Shown here: piece by piece, positions 5,516-8,301 of the stretch
Layout of the letters: each line of letters opens with the position of its first letter
Numbering within the stretch: the stretch's first letter is position 1
The notes under the pieces: model-generated
Database searches by the model: none
Seen by the model: only the letters and a program-made list of their open reading frames with translations
What the model was told of the DNA's origin: nothing
Position numbers and translations under genes: made by a program
NCBI GenBank assembly: GCA_030425785.1
Contig: JAUHYJ010000142.1
Location: 1-8,301, forward strand
Direction of reading: 5' to 3'
Source: Acidimicrobiia bacterium
GTDB lineage: Bacteria > Actinomycetota > Acidimicrobiia > Acidimicrobiales > Ilumatobacteraceae
Length of the DNA stretch: 8,301 nucleotides

Positions 5516-5588
5516 AGGGCGTGCGCAGTCTAGGGGAGACGGGACCGGAACGGAATTGCCGCACGACGGCGGCGCTAGCCTCGTCGAC
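5516..5588. promoter_or_regulatory. Shared divergent promoter region of two tRNA-Ser genes
   Basis: These 73 bases separate two divergent serine tRNA genes and must hold both promoters. For the minus side TAGACT (5532-5527) is a good -10, with TTCCGT (5555-5550) 17 bases upstream as a weak -35. For the plus side TAGCCT (5576-5581) is a fair -10 just before the tRNA, and TTGCCG (5556-5561) a possible -35 with a short 14-base spacer. The two -35 candidates lie next to each other, so the promoters may compete. Confidence 0.5.
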
Positions 5589-5676
5589 GGAACGGTGGCA
5601 GAGCGGACGATTGCACCCGCCTTGAAAGCGGACGACCCGCAAGGGTCCGGGGGTTCGAATCCCCCCCGTTCCGCCA
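5589..5676 (+). tRNA. tRNA-Ser, anticodon TGA, CCA encoded
   Basis: The 88-base gene has acceptor stem GGAACGG/CCGTTCC, discriminator G and an encoded CCA (5674-5676). The anticodon arm CCGC/GCGG closes loop CTTGAAA, giving anticodon TGA, which mainly reads UCA and UCG. A variable arm built on GACCC/GGGTC marks a class II tRNA. The T arm is CGGGGG-TTCGAAT-CCCCCC. It converges with the L,D-transpeptidase gene. Confidence 0.97.
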
Positions 5677-5677
5677 A

Positions 5678-5700
5678 CTGACCCGGGGCCGGGCCGTCAG
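5678..5700. terminator. Weak hairpin between tRNA-Ser(TGA) and the convergent L,D-transpeptidase gene
   Basis: CTGAC (5678-5682) can pair with GTCAG (5696-5700) around a GC-rich loop that may pair further. There is no T-run on either side. It sits exactly between the two convergent genes and could help stop transcription from both, but the evidence is slight. Confidence 0.28.
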
Positions 5701-5717
5701 GTCCGGACGCTCGGAAC

Positions 5718-6848
5718 TCAGAGGACGTGGACCTTGTCGCCGACGTCGGCGAACGCCCACAGGAATTGGGCATCGAGCGGCGCCTGACGGGTGCACCCGC
5801 CGGACAGCTTCTGACCGAGTTCGTCCTCGGTCTGCAGCTTCTCGCCGGTGTCGCGCCACGACGGGATCGCGTGGAACCCGATGTGGCCCCGCTCGGTCTG
5901 GGTGTACCGGATCATGTACGGCAGGTCGGCCTGCAGGTCCCAGCCGAGGGCGCTCTCGCTCTTGCTGTAGATCGTGTGCACGCCCGGCACCTCGTTGCGG
6001 TACTGGCTGCCCGACACGAGATACGAACGCACGATGCGCTCCTCGTCGTCGATCGCCCAGACACGCTGCGACGCGCGCTCGTACACGACCCGCTTGCCGG
6101 TTCCCTGACCCGCGCCCTCGGGCAGCGGCGGCGCGTCGTCACCGGCCGACGCGACCGAGGACAACGCCATCCCCCACAGGTCGGTGGCGCCGGCCGGCGG
6201 CGGCGGCGTGCGGACGATGAACGCTTCGTTGCCCGGCCAGATGCCGAGCTCGGTCGCCGTGTTCTTGCCGACGATGCCGTCGACGTACAAGCCGACCGCG
6301 ACCTGGAAATCGCGAGCGGCGAGGTACGTGAGGTCGTCGAAGGTGCCGTTGATCTCGCCCGTGTAGTAGCCGGCGGCGAGCAGCGCCGTCTGGGCGCACT
6401 CGACGGACTCGCCGGTGTCACCGCGCTTGACCTCGACCTCGTCGAGCATGCAGCCACCGCCGTCGAGCGCACCGAGGGTGTCGGTCGGAGCCTCCTCGGC
6501 GACCGGATCGAGCGCGGCGGGATCAGCGGTGTCGCCCGCCTGATCGGTCGCCGCCGCATCGGCAGCCTCGGTGGCGGCCGCGGCAGCAGGTGCGACCGTC
6601 AGGTTCGGCGCGGCCTCGGTCGGCGAGCCACCACGCAGTTGCCGGATGGCGACGAGCCCGCCGACGAGCAGTGCCACGACGGCGAGGCCGACGACGATGC
6701 GTCGGCGGATGTAGACGTCGGGGGTGACGGGCGGGCGGACCGGGCGAGGTGACCCGGTACTGCCAGAGCGAGTCGCCGACCCGTGGCCGGGCGCGCCCGA
6801 CGGGCCTCGGGTACGCGTCGCAGCCGGTGGCGCCTCGGTCATCGCCAT
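5718..6848 (-). CDS. Membrane-anchored L,D-transpeptidase (YkuD) with peptidoglycan-binding domain
   Basis: The 376-residue protein has a polar cytoplasmic N terminus (1-47), a membrane helix (51-68) and an Ala/Asp-rich linker. A PG_binding_1-like domain covers about 137-203 (VKRGDTGESVECAQTALLAAGYY, then FDDLTYLAARDFQ and GIVGKNTATELGI). A YkuD catalytic domain covers about 254-375. The active site is visible: HIGFH with His322 and His326, then SGGCTR (349-354) with Cys352 as nucleophile and Arg354. These enzymes make 3-3 cross-links in peptidoglycan or attach proteins to it, outside the membrane. The more common motif is SHGC; SGGC is a variant. Cys133 and Cys151 around the binding domain may form a disulfide. 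An AAAGGGG Shine-Dalgarno site precedes the ATG at 6848; the ATG at 6842 is a less well spaced alternative. Confidence 0.93.
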   Translation of the reverse strand: MAMTEAPPAATRTRGPSGAPGHGSATRSGSTGSPRPVRPPVTPDVYIRRRIVVGLAVVALLVGGLVAIRQLRGGSPTEAAPNLTVAPAAAAATEAADAAATDQAGDTADPAALDPVAEEAPTDTLGALDGGGCMLDEVEVKRGDTGESVECAQTALLAAGYYTGEINGTFDDLTYLAARDFQVAVGLYVDGIVGKNTATELGIWPGNEAFIVRTPPPPAGATDLWGMALSSVASAGDDAPPLPEGAGQGTGKRVVYERASQRVWAIDDEERIVRSYLVSGSQYRNEVPGVHTIYSKSESALGWDLQADLPYMIRYTQTERGHIGFHAIPSWRDTGEKLQTEDELGQKLSGGCTRQAPLDAQFLWAFADVGDKVHVL

Positions 6849-6887
6849 GGGTCCCCTTTCTATCCCGATTCCGGGCCGTCACCGACG

Positions 6888-6905
6888 CGTTCGGAGGATC
6901 GAACG
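6888..6905. repeat. Inverted repeat CGTTCG / CGAACG
   Basis: Perfect 6-base arms flank a 6-base loop in the 63-base gap between the short-chain dehydrogenase stop and the L,D-transpeptidase start. No T-run follows, so it is not a clear terminator. It may act as an mRNA hairpin or a regulator site for the transpeptidase gene. Confidence 0.4.
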
Positions 6906-6911
6906 GTCACG

Positions 6912-7784
6912 TCAGGTCGAGATGTCGATGCCGAAGCGGCGACCGAACTCGGCGATGTACTCGTCCCGCGATTCGATCCGGCCCATCGCGACCCAGTCCT
7001 CGTCGGTCATCGCCGCCCGCCCCTCGGTGATCCCGACACCGCCCCAGCTGACGGGGTAGCGCAGCCGAGGATCGTCCGTCTCGATCGCGGTGCGGATCAC
7101 CTCGGCGACCTCGACCGCGTCGGACGCATGGAGGTAGCCGGCCGCATACATCTGCAGCATCCGCGCGTACTGCTCGTCGTAGGCCCCGGTCGTGTTGGGA
7201 GCGTCGGTGTTCTTGCCGAAGATCGACGACTTGGTGACTCCGGGCTCGACGATCGCCACGCGGACGCCGAAGGGGGCGACCTCGATGGCGAGCTGTTCGC
7301 TCAAGCCCTCGAGCGCCCACTTCGCGGCGACGTAGGGGCCTTGCGCGATCGCGCCGATCCGGCCGGCGACGGAGGTGACGTTGACGATCGTGCCCGATCC
7401 GCGCTCGCGCATCTGCGGCAGCACTGCCTGCGCGCAGCGGACCGCCCCCATCACGTCGACGTCGACCACCTCGAGCAACCGCTCGGACGTCATCTCCTCG
7501 ACCACCCCGTTGCCGCCGATGCCGGCGTTGTTCACGAGGTGGTCGACCCGCCCGGCGCGATCGAGGACCTGTGCGATGCCGTCGCGGACCGATCGGTCGT
7601 CCGCGATGTCGAGCTCGACGAGCTCGACGCCCACCCCGCGCTCCTCGGCTCCGTCGAGGAGCTTGCCGGCGCGAGCCGCGGACCGGACGGTGCCGTACAC
7701 GGTGTGGCCGTGCTCGGCGAGATGGAGGGCGGTGGCACGACCGATCCCCGAGTTCGCTCCGGTGACGACGGTGACAGGGTTCAT
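6912..7784 (-). CDS. Short-chain dehydrogenase/reductase (SDR family)
   Basis: The 290-residue protein is a classical Rossmann-fold SDR. It has the nucleotide-binding TGANSGIG (8-15), the adenine-side LDIAD with Asp59, NNAG (85-88), catalytic Ser138 in NVTSVAGR, Tyr151 and Lys155 in YVAAK, and the PG turn (181-182) after the sixth strand. Arg34 in GTVRSA, just after strand 2, favours NADP(H). It reduces or oxidises an alcohol/carbonyl substrate, but the C-terminal substrate loop (185-290) does not reveal which. I chose the ATG at 7784 because the strand-1 motif begins at residue 4; longer forms in this frame would overlap the pheA coding end and add disordered sequence. Only weak AGAGAG-like purines precede it. 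It follows pheA by 55 bases and may be cotranscribed, though no functional link is evident. Confidence 0.93.
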   Translation of the reverse strand: MNPVTVVTGANSGIGRATALHLAEHGHTVYGTVRSAARAGKLLDGAEERGVGVELVELDIADDRSVRDGIAQVLDRAGRVDHLVNNAGIGGNGVVEEMTSERLLEVVDVDVMGAVRCAQAVLPQMRERGSGTIVNVTSVAGRIGAIAQGPYVAAKWALEGLSEQLAIEVAPFGVRVAIVEPGVTKSSIFGKNTDAPNTTGAYDEQYARMLQMYAAGYLHASDAVEVAEVIRTAIETDDPRLRYPVSWGGVGITEGRAAMTDEDWVAMGRIESRDEYIAEFGRRFGIDIST

Positions 7785-7839
7785 GCCGCCACTCTCTCGC
7801 ACGATTGCGGCGGCGTTCGCATCGTGGCGAACGTCGGTC

Positions 7840-8301
7840 TCAGACGACCGAGTCGCCGACCATCTGCCGGATCGCCGCGACCCAGTCGTCGGCGCTGCGC
7901 CAGCGTTCGTCGGCGTGGGCACGCGCTTCGATGACCTCGCCGTCGGCGCGCGGCCACGACCCGAAGAACTTCACGCCGCCCTGCTTCGCGTGCAGCGATC
8001 GCATCGTGTCGGCGACGAGGTCGTCGGCGACGTGCCCGTCGGCGATGACGATGAAGCAGTACTCGCCGAGCCCACCGTTCTTGGTCGGGCGCGAGATGAG
8101 GTTCGACAGGTTGATCCGGCGTGCGGCGAACTCCTGCAGGATCGAGATCAGGCTGCCCGGCTCGTCGGCTCGCTGGTACACGACGAGCGCGGTGCGATCG
8201 TGCGACGTCGCCGCCGGCACACCGCGTCGGGCGACGACGACGAAACGCGTCTGGTTGCCGTCGTGGTCCTCGATGTTGTCGGCGAGGACGTCGAGCCCGT
8301 A
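7840..8301 (-). CDS. pheA: Prephenate dehydratase, C-terminal part with ACT domain (5' end outside window)
   Basis: The visible 153 residues begin YGLDVLADNIEDHDGNQTRF, the end of the prephenate dehydratase catalytic domain. The Thr-Arg-Phe triplet (visible residues 18-20) is part of the active site. An ACT domain follows at about 37-113 (ALVVYQRADEPGSLISILQEF, INLSNLISRPT, GEYCFIVIADG), which in this family binds phenylalanine and shuts the enzyme down. The usual ESRP motif reads ISRP here. The enzyme turns prephenate into phenylpyruvate in cytoplasmic phenylalanine synthesis. The last 40 residues (SWPRADGEVIEARAHADERWRSADDWVAAIRQ) form a C-terminal tail beyond the ACT domain. No chorismate mutase domain is visible in this part; the start lies to the right of the window. 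Confidence 0.95.
   Translation of the reverse strand, partial: YGLDVLADNIEDHDGNQTRFVVVARRGVPAATSHDRTALVVYQRADEPGSLISILQEFAARRINLSNLISRPTKNGGLGEYCFIVIADGHVADDLVADTMRSLHAKQGGVKFFGSWPRADGEVIEARAHADERWRSADDWVAAIRQMVGDSVV

Noticed and set aside
7785..7922. Longer start for the short-chain dehydrogenase at 7922
   Set aside because: It would overlap the pheA coding end and add 46 disordered residues before the nucleotide-binding strand.

Overview
The window is very GC-rich. Its codons end mostly in G or C, its tRNAs lie close to -10 hexamers such as TACACT and TAGACT, and its cell-wall proteins follow actinobacterial patterns: a membrane-anchored L,D-transpeptidase and a LysM/transglycosylase-like protein with long Ala/Pro/Thr linkers. 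I infer a high-GC actinobacterium, possibly from the Acidimicrobiia. The lineage cannot be fixed from the sequence alone.

Left part (1-2262). The window opens with the C-terminal end of a PAS-domain protein on the + strand. It converges with a minus-strand cluster. In transcription order the cluster is a 59-residue hypothetical protein with a strong Shine-Dalgarno site, a seven-helix hemolysin III/TrhA-type membrane protein whose likely GTG start overlaps the previous stop codon by 4 bases, and a 112-residue protein with one CxxC at each end. A gap of about 500 bases follows. It holds no convincing gene, though it may contain a decayed reading frame.

Middle part (2263-5204). A tandem universal stress protein of the UspE type runs on the + strand with an excellent ribosome binding site. 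Behind it lie a small tandem-repeat tract and a strong intrinsic terminator that serves a minus-strand tRNA-Arg(ACG). Next comes a large minus-strand gene for a single-pass protein: a cytoplasmic N-terminal region of about 190 residues, a membrane helix, a LysM domain, a Thr/Pro repeat stalk and a C-terminal lytic-transglycosylase-like domain.

Right part (5205-8301). Three inverted repeats lie between the LysM gene and a minus-strand tRNA-Ser(GCT); one of them is a very good tRNA terminator. A second serine tRNA, tRNA-Ser(TGA), is divergent from the first, and the two share a 73-base control region. Beyond it a minus-strand series reads, in transcription order, pheA (prephenate dehydratase, C-terminal part only, with ACT domain), a classical short-chain dehydrogenase/reductase, and a membrane-anchored L,D-transpeptidase with a peptidoglycan-binding domain.

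The most coherent functional theme is peptidoglycan: one enzyme predicted to cross-link it and one predicted to cut it lie either side of the two serine tRNAs. I see no mobile element, CRISPR array, phage gene or defence system. Most of the window looks like ordinary chromosomal core. The points most worth a second look are the terminal-CxxC protein, the three-gene TrhA cluster with its hairpin over the ribosome binding site, the LysM protein's cytoplasmic region, and the palindromes upstream of it.
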